From: Minwuia sp.
GTDB lineage: Bacteria > Pseudomonadota > Alphaproteobacteria > Minwuiales > Minwuiaceae
Length of the DNA stretch: 42,679 nucleotides
Direction: 5' to 3'
NCBI GenBank assembly: GCA_029213165.1
Contig: JARGNO010000023.1
Location: 13,019 to 55,697, forward strand
In this document: one piece after another, positions 35,757 through 42,679 of the stretch
How positions within the stretch are numbered: the stretch's first letter is position 1
Layout: the number at the start of each line of letters is the position of its first letter
Position numbers and translations under genes: made by a program
The notes under the pieces: generated by a model
Told to the model about the DNA's origin: nothing
Databases searched by the model: none
What the model saw: the letters and a program-made list of their open reading frames with translations, nothing else

Positions 35757-36620
35757 TCAGGCGGGGCGTCGGGACCTGTTGCGCAGGCCGAGGATGGTGT
35801 TGCCCAGCAATGCGCTGAGGATCAGTGCGCCACCGATCAGTCCCCATTGGTTGGGAGTCTCCGCGAGCACCAGCCACACCCAGATCGGGCCGACAACCGT
35901 TTCCAGCAACAGGAACAGGCCCACCTCCGGCGCGGAGATGTAGCGGGGGCCGACGGTCAGACCGAGATAGGCCAGTGGAATGAAGAAGAGACCACTGACC
36001 AGAACCGCCATCCATTCGGTTTCACCCGCGGGCACGTCGAACCAGAAACAGCCCGCCAGCCCCATGATGAAGGCGCCAAGTGCGGTGCCGGGGATCATGC
36101 TGACCGACTTCGCCTTGCGGATGATGACAAAGGACAGGGAGACGAAGGCGGCACACCCCAGGGCCAGCAACTCGCCCAGTCCGGCATCGCGGCTGATCTC
36201 GTCCGCACCCACCAGGGCCACACCGGCAAGGGCAACGATGGACGCGATCCAGGTGCGTGCCGGTGTCGGTTCCCGCAGCAGCAGGGTGGAGAAGATGGAG
36301 GAGAACAGCGGTGCCGTGGCCACGATGACGAGGACATTTGCGGCAACGGTCATTGTATTGGCAGCCACGAAGCAGCCTGTGCTGATCGCATAGCACCAGG
36401 CAACGCCGATCCCGGGCCAGCCAATGGCGCGCCAGTTGGCGATGAACTGTCCACGCCAGATGAAGACGAAGGGCAGGGTCATCATCAATGCCACCAGCAT
36501 TCCGCGCCAGAAGAACAGTGAAGGCGCGGCCATGCCGGACATCTTGATCAGCAGGGCATCCGGCGTGATCGCCATGACACCGCCCGCCGTGATCAGCAGG
36601 CCCTTGACGTGATCATCCAT
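35757..36620 (-). CDS. EamA/DMT-family transporter
   Basis: A 287-residue inner membrane protein with ten hydrophobic segments arranged as two EamA repeats (about 8-135 and 150-280). Typical pieces are LLITAGGVMAITPDALLIK at the start, ATAPLFSSIFSTLLLREPTPARTW in the first repeat (a family pattern) and LVLAETPNQWGLIGGALIL at the end. It is probably a metabolite exporter of unknown substrate. The start ATG at 36620 lies 3 nt after the stop of the DksA-like gene, so it is probably cotranscribed with it. Its stop is 12 nt from the convergent cystathionine beta-synthase stop. Confidence 0.9.
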   Translation of the reverse strand: MDDHVKGLLITAGGVMAITPDALLIKMSGMAAPSLFFWRGMLVALMMTLPFVFIWRGQFIANWRAIGWPGIGVAWCYAISTGCFVAANTMTVAANVLVIVATAPLFSSIFSTLLLREPTPARTWIASIVALAGVALVGADEISRDAGLGELLALGCAAFVSLSFVIIRKAKSVSMIPGTALGAFIMGLAGCFWFDVPAGETEWMAVLVSGLFFIPLAYLGLTVGPRYISAPEVGLFLLLETVVGPIWVWLVLAETPNQWGLIGGALILSALLGNTILGLRNRSRRPA

Positions 36621-36623
36621 GCG

Positions 36624-36962
36624 TCACCGGCCGCTGGCGCAATCGATGCAAAGCGGGGTCGCGGGATCGACCGCCAGGCGCTTGGCCGCAATCTCTTCGC
36701 CACAGTCGAGGCAATATCCGAAATCGCCGCTCGACATGCGTGCCAGAGCCGCATCGATGCGGGCGACCTGCTGGGATCGCTGGCTTTCCGAAGCCTTGGC
36801 CATTTCCTGCTGCTGCAATGCGTCCATGCGCGAAAGCCGGCCCACCCGCGACTGGTCAAGTTCCACAGCATCGCGGGAACCGGCCGACAGCGCGCTCAGC
36901 CCCGTCAGATCCTCCCGCCGCCGCAGCAGTGCCGCCCGCAGTTCGTCGATGTTGTCAGGCAC
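36624..36962 (-). CDS. short DksA/TraR-type C4 zinc finger protein
   Basis: A 112-residue protein with an N-terminal coiled helical part (about 5-75) and a C-terminal C4 zinc finger, CLDCGEEI to LCIDC, spaced C-x2-C-x17-C-x2-C. It resembles short DksA paralogues that bind in the RNA polymerase secondary channel. The acidic DxxDxA tip of true DksA is not evident here, so a canonical ppGpp-linked role is not assured. I chose GTG 36962 because GGGAG lies 6 nt upstream; ATG 36992 has no such site. It leads the EamA transporter gene (3-nt gap) and is divergent from the DUF2336 gene. Confidence 0.85.
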   Translation of the reverse strand: MPDNIDELRAALLRRREDLTGLSALSAGSRDAVELDQSRVGRLSRMDALQQQEMAKASESQRSQQVARIDAALARMSSGDFGYCLDCGEEIAAKRLAVDPATPLCIDCASGR

Positions 36963-37075
36963 TGTGTGCTCCCGATCCCTTATCGCCAGCATTTAACAGG
37001 CTGCGCCGCGGTCCGTCACATTAATCCGACATTAAGCCTCCCCGCCTATCCTGGTGGCTGGTTGGGAGTGAAGCA

Positions 37076-38233
37076 ATGACCGCTCAGATAGACGTCACGG
37101 AAGTCCAGCGCCTCATCGGTGCCCTGTCCGCCGACAACAAGTCCACCGTCGCCGCGCAGGTTGGCCGACTGATGAACAGTTCCGGCCTTGCGCCGAAGGA
37201 ACTGCGTGTCGCTCTGGAACTGGTCGATCAGCTGATCGCGGACTCTGTCGCGACGGTGCGCCAGTCCCTGGCCGAACACATTGCCGAATCGCCCATGCTG
37301 CCTCGCCCGATGATCGAACGGCTGATCGCCGACGTGGATGCTGTTGCCCTGCCCATCGTGCGGCTGTCGTCCCTGCTGGATGACACCCTGCTACTGGAGC
37401 AGCTGGAACGTGGCGAGAACTACCAGATGGCCGTCGCCGGGCGCGAATCGGTCAGCGCGGTGGTGTCGGAACGTATCGTCTCTGTCGGGACGGAGCAGGC
37501 GGTCGGTGCCCTGGTGCGCAACACTGGCGCGGACCTGCAGGCCGGTGCGCTGGGCCGAGCGATGGATCGGTTTCCGGAATCGACCAATGTCATGGGGGCG
37601 GTTGCGGCCCGTCCGGGATTGCCGCTGGAGACCGCCGAGCGACTGGTCTCGCTGGTGGTCAGCGAGGAATGCATTCGCTCCGTTTCCGACATGATGATGG
37701 ATGCGCTGGTGAAGCGCAGCGACCTGCCGCCGATCCTGGCGGAGGACATCTTCGTGCATGGCATGGAGCGCTCGGTCGCTTCCGTCATCAAGGATTCCGA
37801 CGACGTGGCAGAGGTTCAGGAACTTGCGGCCCGCATGAAGGCACAGGGCCGCCTGACCACCAGCCTGATGCTGCGTGTACTGGCGGGCGGCGATCACCAG
37901 TTCTACATGGCGGGCATGGTCGCGCTCAGTGGCTGGCCGGAACAACGGGTGAAGGGCGCCATGGATGGTGCCGGGCTGGACGGCTTCCGTCGCCTCTACG
38001 AAGCATCCGGTCTGGAACCGATGATGTTCCATGCCTTCAGGGTTTCCCGCGACGAGATTGCCGCCGCCCGGAAGCGTCGGGAGGGTATGGACGAACCGAC
38101 CTTCATTCGCCGTGTCGTCGCCCGCATCAGTGACGAGTACAGCAACATCAGTCCGACGGGACTGGAAGAGGTTCTGGCCCGCCTGCGCCGTCGCGCCGAC
38201 GGCTCCGGTGGTGCCTCCCGCGCCCGCGCCTGA
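37076..38233 (+). CDS. DUF2336-domain protein
   Basis: A 385-residue, mostly helical protein with HEAT-like repeats of the DUF2336 family, common and almost confined to Alphaproteobacteria. Repeated units with patterns such as VRQSLAEHIAESPMLPRPMIERL and VAARPGLPLETAERLVSLV are visible. There is no signal peptide or membrane segment. The C-terminus is basic (ARLRRRADG). GGGAG lies about 7 nt before ATG 37076. The function of the family is unknown. It is divergent from the DksA-like gene, sharing an 113-nt promoter region, and is the last normal-composition gene before the AT-rich island. Confidence 0.88.
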   Translation: MTAQIDVTEVQRLIGALSADNKSTVAAQVGRLMNSSGLAPKELRVALELVDQLIADSVATVRQSLAEHIAESPMLPRPMIERLIADVDAVALPIVRLSSLLDDTLLLEQLERGENYQMAVAGRESVSAVVSERIVSVGTEQAVGALVRNTGADLQAGALGRAMDRFPESTNVMGAVAARPGLPLETAERLVSLVVSEECIRSVSDMMMDALVKRSDLPPILAEDIFVHGMERSVASVIKDSDDVAEVQELAARMKAQGRLTTSLMLRVLAGGDHQFYMAGMVALSGWPEQRVKGAMDGAGLDGFRRLYEASGLEPMMFHAFRVSRDEIAAARKRREGMDEPTFIRRVVARISDEYSNISPTGLEEVLARLRRRADGSGGASRARA

Positions 38234-38760
38234 CCGCCTGATCCCAACCGTCACACCTACCTGCCCATCGTCCGGCTGACCTTTCAGGCGGACCACCTTA
38301 TTGAGCAGCCCATGCTGGCGACGTGCTGGCGCGGTCCCCGCGATCAGCCGCTTGGCATCCAGCAGCTTCGCTAGGCTGGTCATTCTACGGATCAGTACAC
38401 AGCAGAGGGAAGTCCTTCAGGCTGAGGGCGCGCAACAAGAGCGCGACCGTCGCCGATTACCTTGCACGGAAGGTGCCTAGACAATCTTGCGACGTGCCGA
38501 CGTATTGTTCGCTAATAATCATTAATTCATTGGCCGCCATATCCGTATAGCTGCAGAGAACGGCATGGATTCGATAAATATCAGCATTCTAGGAAATGTT
38601 TCTGTTAGTTTATCGATGCAGTTCGATCAGTAAAATTCAAGATAAAAAAAATCCTTGCCGCAACATTTTCGTGAATGATTTATTCAATCTTCGTCTTTTG
38701 ATCAATTTCGAAAAATTTTATGCCCCTAATTTTGTCATGAATCGAAGATATGCTCATTAT
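38234..38760. other. gap with composition switch; no gene recognised
   Basis: Up to about 38500 the composition is like the rest of the window; beyond it the DNA turns AT-rich. An 8-bp inverted repeat (38234-38241 and 38284-38291) follows the DUF2336 stop. A minus-strand frame starting at 38383 (TSLAKLLDAKRLIAG) looks protein-like for about 45 residues and then runs antisense through the DUF2336 gene; it may be a gene remnant that I cannot identify. The 38560-38760 part shows only AT-rich sequence and a loose 7-bp inverted repeat (38687-38693 and 38743-38749). Confidence 0.5.
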
Positions 38761-39396
38761 TCACGGGCCTTTTGATTGAATCCTAACTAGATTGTATAGG
38801 CTATCAAATTCCAAAATTGCTATTTCTTTATATGTTCCGTCTGAATTTTTTGGAAAATGAAGATTTTCTATTGTATAGGCAACGTTTCCTCTTCCAGATT
38901 TCCTGGTTACCTGCAATTTTCTATTTTCCACCCAATTCAAATTTACCAGAGATCCACCGTGGAATGCTGAGGAAGGCTCAATCTTGTAGCGAAGGTGAGA
39001 TCCTCTATTCCCATTTACAATATTCAACACATAGTATGGCGAAACATAAGCCAGTACATTCCCATCCGGGGAAATATCATAGCTTTCCCTTCCAATTCGA
39101 CATCCCCTCCCAACAGTAGCTGTAGCAAATTTCATAGGAAAAATGTAGGGACATGGTTCAAAATGGGTGCCAGCGACCGGATGAATTAAATAATCACTAA
39201 GTATTCCATCTTCCAGTGCCCAACCATTATTGTTACTGTTAGGCGCGATAGGGTTGGCATTTATTGATGAGAAGGATTCCGGAATCTTGTCATTTGATGA
39301 AAAAAATTCAGAAATATTATCTATCCCTGTCAAAAATACGAAAATCGTTATCATAGATGCCAAAAAACCCGCAACTATGACCGCAAGCATGTTCAT
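38761..39396 (-). CDS. membrane-anchored orphan protein in AT-rich island
   Basis: A 211-residue protein whose codon use (AT-rich third positions, AAT, AAA and ATA common) differs strongly from all neighbours. One N-terminal membrane helix (MNMLAVIVAGFLASMITIF) is followed by a Ser/Asn-rich linker and a likely periplasmic domain with two Cys (PCPY and GRGCRIG). The segment ISPDGNVLAYVSPYYVLNI resembles a single beta-propeller-type blade, but no family can be named. A start at ATG 39396 is preferred over TTG 39402; ATG 39390 is also possible. No strong ribosome binding site is seen. The long open frame in AT-rich DNA, where stops are frequent, supports a real gene. It was probably acquired by transfer. 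Confidence 0.6.
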   Translation of the reverse strand: MNMLAVIVAGFLASMITIFVFLTGIDNISEFFSSNDKIPESFSSINANPIAPNSNNNGWALEDGILSDYLIHPVAGTHFEPCPYIFPMKFATATVGRGCRIGRESYDISPDGNVLAYVSPYYVLNIVNGNRGSHLRYKIEPSSAFHGGSLVNLNWVENRKLQVTRKSGRGNVAYTIENLHFPKNSDGTYKEIAILEFDSLYNLVRIQSKGP

Positions 39397-39424
39397 GATC
39401 AAAACTCACATCGCATCTATCAAA

Positions 39425-39451
39425 AATATATTGCTATTGGACGAATCGCAA
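39425..39451 (-). promoter_or_regulatory. possible promoter of the orphan gene
   Basis: On the minus strand TTGCGA (39446-39451) and TATATT (39425-39430) are separated by 15 nt, a little short of the usual 16-18. Transcription would start about 20 nt before the ATG at 39396. This is a weak call made by eye. Confidence 0.25.
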
Positions 39452-39479
39452 CACTTAAGCACCTTGCAATCGACCACGC

Positions 39480-39934
39480 ACCGGGATCACCCGTTCTGGC
39501 GTTGTCTAGGCGTCCGCGATACTGCAGCCTACTATCGCCATTCATGCTGAAAAATTCCGGAGCGCGGACCGCCTGCCCCCAAGGTCCAACCGACTTTCTG
39601 GTCTTCAACAACCAGAAAAGGGAAGAGGAAGCCGAAATGACTGGCGAACTGTTTCATGCTGTCATGCGGGGCGGGCTTTCAGTGCTGACCATAGTATAGT
39701 CTCTCGACATGACAATCTGGACGTTGAATCCCTGAGCCATCAGTGCTGCGGTGCCCGCTGCTAGGTGCTCACCGATGGCCTGACCGCGCACGGGCAATGA
39801 TTGCAGATGAAGGCGACCAGCAGGCCCCTCTCACCCAGGTGATCCGACATGCGGAAACTCTGGCCTGACGGGTCGTTCAGAACGAAATCCGGGGCTTTCC
39901 AGCCAAAGTCGCAGATGGGTGTGTCGAGCAGCAT
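39480..39934 (-). pseudogene. thioredoxin/peroxiredoxin-like protein, frameshifted and truncated
   Basis: A good start remains: ATG 39934 with GAGGAG 7 nt upstream. The first frame reads MLLDTPICDFGWKAPDF and the redox motif FICNHCP, then stops at TAG 39761-39763. The family sequence continues in other frames: AIGEHLAAGTAALMAQGF and VMSRDYTMVS (about 39683-39779), MKQFASHFGFLFPFLVVEDQ (about 39591-39662) and FFSMNGDSRLQYRGRLDNAR (about 39490-39555). These follow the order of intact proteins of about 180 residues, so at least three frame changes have broken the gene. Its 3' end fades out where the AT-rich island begins. The first lesion, near 39780, looks like a one-base loss. It lies just downstream of greA. 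Confidence 0.8.
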
Positions 39935-39944
39935 CGCAAGCTCC

Positions 39945-40418
39945 TCAGAGCCACTTCACCCCGATGATTTCATAGGACTTCTCACCGCGCGGCGTCTGTA
40001 CATCGACGGAATCGCCTTCCGACTTGCCGATCAGCGCACGCGCGATGGGACTGGTGATGGAGATCAGGCCGCTGTCGATATCGGCTTCATCGACACCGAC
40101 GATCTGATACTCGCTCTCCTCATCGGTATCCACATCGGCCAGGCTGACCGTGGCACCGAAGCGCACTGTATCGCCGGACATCCTGGTGGTGTCGATCACC
40201 TCTGCCCGGCTGAGCGCGCTTTCCAGATCCATGATGCGGGACTCGATGAAGCCCTGCTTCTCCTTGGCCGCATGATACTCCGCGTTCTCGGACAGATCGC
40301 CGTGCGCACGCGCCTCGGCAATGGCCTGGATGACATCCGGCCGTTCAACCGACTTCAGATTCTTCAGTTCCGCTTCAAGGCGCTGCTGGCCTTTCAGCGT
40401 CATTGGGACACGTTCCAC
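39945..40418 (-). CDS. greA: transcription elongation factor GreA
   Basis: A 157-residue factor that enters the RNA polymerase secondary channel and promotes cleavage of backtracked RNA. The N-terminal coiled coil has [27 protein letters not shown], with the acidic tip Asp and Glu (D-L-S-E-N-A-E; family pattern). The C-terminal FKBP-like part includes [17 protein letters not shown]. The start is GTG 40418 (MERVPMT is the usual family start), with AAGG about 9 nt upstream; ATG 40403 is possible. It is 75 nt after carB on the same strand, as in other alphaproteobacteria. A hairpin lies in the gap. Confidence 0.96.
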   Translation of the reverse strand: MERVPMTLKGQQRLEAELKNLKSVERPDVIQAIAEARAHGDLSENAEYHAAKEKQGFIESRIMDLESALSRAEVIDTTRMSGDTVRFGATVSLADVDTDEESEYQIVGVDEADIDSGLISITSPIARALIGKSEGDSVDVQTPRGEKSYEIIGVKWL

Positions 40419-40452
40419 GCCGATACCTTCTCTGGACCCGGGAGAGACACAT

Positions 40453-40483
40453 GCGCCGGTCGCTGATATGCAGCAACCGGCGC
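40453..40483 (-). other. hairpin in the carB-greA gap
   Basis: Eight-base perfect arms (40453-40460 and 40476-40483), one mismatch, then four more pairs (40462-40465 and 40471-40474) around a 5-nt loop. It lies between the carB stop and the greA start. No T-run follows on the minus strand, so it may be a processing or attenuation structure rather than a terminator. Confidence 0.5.
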
Positions 40484-40493
40484 AATCGAAGGA

Positions 40494-42679
40494 TCAATAG
40501 TAGGACTGCAACGGCGCGACTTCAAGACGACCGGTCTTCAGTGCCTTCAGGGCCTGAACTGCGGCCCGCGCCCCGGCGGCGGTGGTGTAGTAGGGCACGC
40601 GTTCCTGCAGCGCCGTCCGGCGCAGCGAGAAGGAATCGCGGATCGCCTGCTCGCCATCGGTGGTGTTGATGACCATCTGGACCTGATGGTTCTTGATCGC
40701 GTCCACGATGTGGGGGCGACCCTCCAGCACCTTGTTGATCGGCTTGCAGGCGGCGCCGTGATCGGTCAGGAACCGCGCGGTGCCGTGGGTGCCGACCAGC
40801 GAGAAGCCCATTCCGACAAGATCCCGGCCCAGTTCCGCGAACATCGCCTTGTCGCTGTCGCGGACAGAGACGAAGATCGTGCCGCTTTCCGGCAGGCGCG
40901 TACCACTGCCGAGCTGCGATTTCAGGAACGCCATCTCGAAGTCCTGCGCCAGACCCATGACCTCGCCCGTGGAGCGCATCTCCGGCCCCAGGATGACATC
41001 GACACCTGGGAAGCGGGCAAACGGGAAGACGGCTTCCTTGATGGCGATGTAATCAAAGTCCAGCGCGTTCTCCGGCAGGTCGAAGTCCGCCAGTTTCTCG
41101 CCTGCCATCAACCGCGCCGCGATCTTGGCGATGGGCTTGCCGATGGTCTTGGCGACGAAAGGCACCGTGCGGGACGCGCGCGGATTGACCTCCAGGATAT
41201 AGACAACCTCGTCCTGCACCGCGAACTGCACGTTCATCAGGCCGATGACATTCAGTTCGCGCGCCAGGATGTCGGACTGGCGGCGGATCTCGGCAATCGT
41301 CGCATCGCTCAACGAATAGGGCGGCAGGGAACAGGCCGAGTCCCCGGAATGCACGCCCGCTTCCTCGATATGCTCCATGATCCCGGCGACGAAGGTCTCC
41401 GTGCCGTCGCAGAGGACATCGACATCGACCTCGGAGGCATTGCCGAGGTAGGAATCGACCAGCACCGGGCTGGTGCCGGAGACCCGGACAGCCTCCCGCA
41501 CATAGCGTTCCAGCCCCGGCATGTCATGGACGATCTCCATGGCCCGGCCACCCAGCACATAGGACGGACGCAGCAGCACCGGGAAACCCAGCTTCTCCGC
41601 CACGGCCTTGGCTTCCTCATTGCTGCGGGCAATGCCGTTGGGGGGCTGGCGCAGGTCAAGGCGCTGCAACAGGTCCTGGAAGCGGTCGCGGTCTTCGGCC
41701 AGATCAATGGCATCGACGGAGGTGCCGAGGATATTGACCCCGGCAGGGGCGTCTGGCCACCGAACTGCACGATGACACCGACGACTTCGCCGGACTGTTC
41801 CTCCGTGCGCACGATCTCCAGCACCGTCTCGATGGTCAGGGGCTCGAAATACAGCCGGTCGGAGGTGTCATAGTCGGTCGAGACCGTTTCCGGATTGCAG
41901 TTGATCATGATGGTCTCATAGCCCGCTTCCTTCAGCGCGAAGCAGGCATGGACACAGCAATAGTCAAACTCGATACCCTGACCGATGCGGTTCGGGCCAC
42001 CGCCAAGGATGATCACCTTGCGCCGGTCCGTCGGCTGGGATTCACACTCTCCGCCGACCAGTTCACCGGTGGGGGAGGGGAAGCCCTCATAGGTCGAGTA
42101 CATGTAGGGGGTGGCGGACTCGAATTCGGCGGCGCAGGTGTCGATGCGCTTGTAGACCGGTGTGACCCCGGCCATGCGACGCGCGGCGGCCACGCGCGAT
42201 TCGGATGTCTTGGCCAGCTTCGCAATGCGGGCATCGCCGAAACCCATCTTCTTCAGTTGCAGCCAGCCCCAGGGCGTTGTCGGCAGGCCCTGCTCCCGCA
42301 CCCTCTCTTCCGCCGTGACGATCTCGTCCAGGCGGTCGACGAACCAGGGATCGTAGCGGGTGATGCGGACAATCCGTTCCTTGGCGATGCCGAAACGCAG
42401 CGCCTCCGCCGTCATCAGCAGACGGTCCGGTGTCGGGCGTCCAAGCGCGGCGATCAGCGCATCCTCGTCATCGCCCTCGACCAGTTGGTCGTCCAGGCCG
42501 TCCAGGCCGGTTTCCATGGACCGGAGTGCCTTCTGCAGGCTCTCGTGGAAGTTCCGGCCCACGGCCATCGCCTCGCCCACCGACTTCATGGAGGTCGTCA
42601 GGTAAGGCTCAGCGCCCGGGAACTTCTCGAAGGTGAAGCGCGGGATCTTGGTGACCACGTAGTCGATGGTCGGCTCGAA
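40494..42679 (-). CDS. carB: carbamoyl-phosphate synthase large subunit, partial, with internal deletion/frameshift
   Basis: The large subunit makes carbamoyl phosphate for arginine and pyrimidine synthesis. The N-terminal part (about 290 residues by comparison with Escherichia coli) lies beyond the window. The frame is open from 42679 with [15 protein letters not shown], then the linking and second-half ATP-grasp parts ([47 protein letters not shown]) and the MGS-like allosteric end. At about 41743 the frame breaks. VQFGGQTPL is followed in another frame by [21 protein letters not shown]. Family members have about nine more residues (KLAxALExA) between them, so about 25 nt appear lost, changing the frame. 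Downstream sequence is intact to TGA 40494. Because the gene is normally needed, a sequence error is as likely as a real mutation. Confidence 0.9.

Noticed and set aside
37391-38383. 330-residue minus-strand frame beginning TSLAKLLDAKRLIAG
   Set aside because: Only the first 45 residues look protein-like; the rest is antisense to the DUF2336 gene. No family could be named.
38475-39511. Ten-base inverted repeats bracketing the AT-rich island, as possible insertion-sequence ends
   Set aside because: One such match is about what chance gives over this distance. No transposase gene or target duplication is seen, and the right copy falls in the thioredoxin pseudogene.

Overview
The window is about 42.7 kb of high-GC DNA. 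Codons end mostly in G or C, and GTG and TTG starts are common. The gene content points to an alphaproteobacterium of a Rhodospirillales-like kind: dapA next to smpB and a lytic transglycosylase, carB followed by greA, a DUF2336 protein, a CHASE2 cyclase, a fused indolepyruvate oxidoreductase, DMGDH/GcvT fusions and DksA-type zinc fingers. This placement is inferred from gene content only. I see no rRNA, tRNA, CRISPR array, intact insertion sequence or prophage. Most of the window is ordinary chromosomal backbone.

Layout. 1-2035: end of a CHASE2 adenylate cyclase and a secreted protein of unknown function. 2034-2218: a nested inverted repeat and a terminator-like hairpin between convergent genes. 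2216-5064 (-): a DMGDH-type flavoprotein coupled to a small VOC protein. 5236-8733 (+): fused indolepyruvate:ferredoxin oxidoreductase, followed by two hairpins and two 86-bp direct repeats. 9047-10072 (-): an LLM-class flavin oxidoreductase. 10142-14008 (-): FetA, FetB, a polysaccharide flippase and a sulfotransferase with overlapping ends, closed by an intrinsic terminator. 14169-15914 (+): argG and moaB. 16001-19854 (+): an OmpA-like porin, a radical SAM protein and homogentisate dioxygenase. 19785-20330 (-): a small protein of unknown function. 20443-23578 (+): SDR, two hotdog proteins and an AEC exporter, the last three with overlapping ends. 23681-24853 (+): a histidine kinase with a decayed ATPase domain.

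24860-26264 (-): smpB and dapA; 26402-28474 (+): lytic transglycosylase. 28526-31583 (-): an orphan amino-acid-type periplasmic binding protein followed by a TorS-like sensor kinase. 31768-35744 (+): haloacid dehalogenase-like protein, alpha/beta hydrolase, threonine dehydratase-like enzyme and cystathionine beta-synthase. 35757-36962 (-): DksA-type zinc finger and EamA transporter; 37076-38233 (+): DUF2336 protein.

From about 38500 to 39470 base composition changes sharply to AT-rich. This island holds one membrane-anchored orphan gene and abuts a thioredoxin-family pseudogene with several frameshifts (about 39480-39934). The window closes with greA and the 3' part of carB (-), which carries an apparent internal deletion with a frameshift near 41743.

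The best candidates for something undescribed are the binding-protein/TorS-like kinase pair, the kinase with an intact phospho-acceptor His but no recognisable ATP site, the AT-rich island with its orphan gene, and the hotdog/AEC operon. The carB lesion and the flippase 5' end may be sequence errors and should be checked against raw data before any biological reading.
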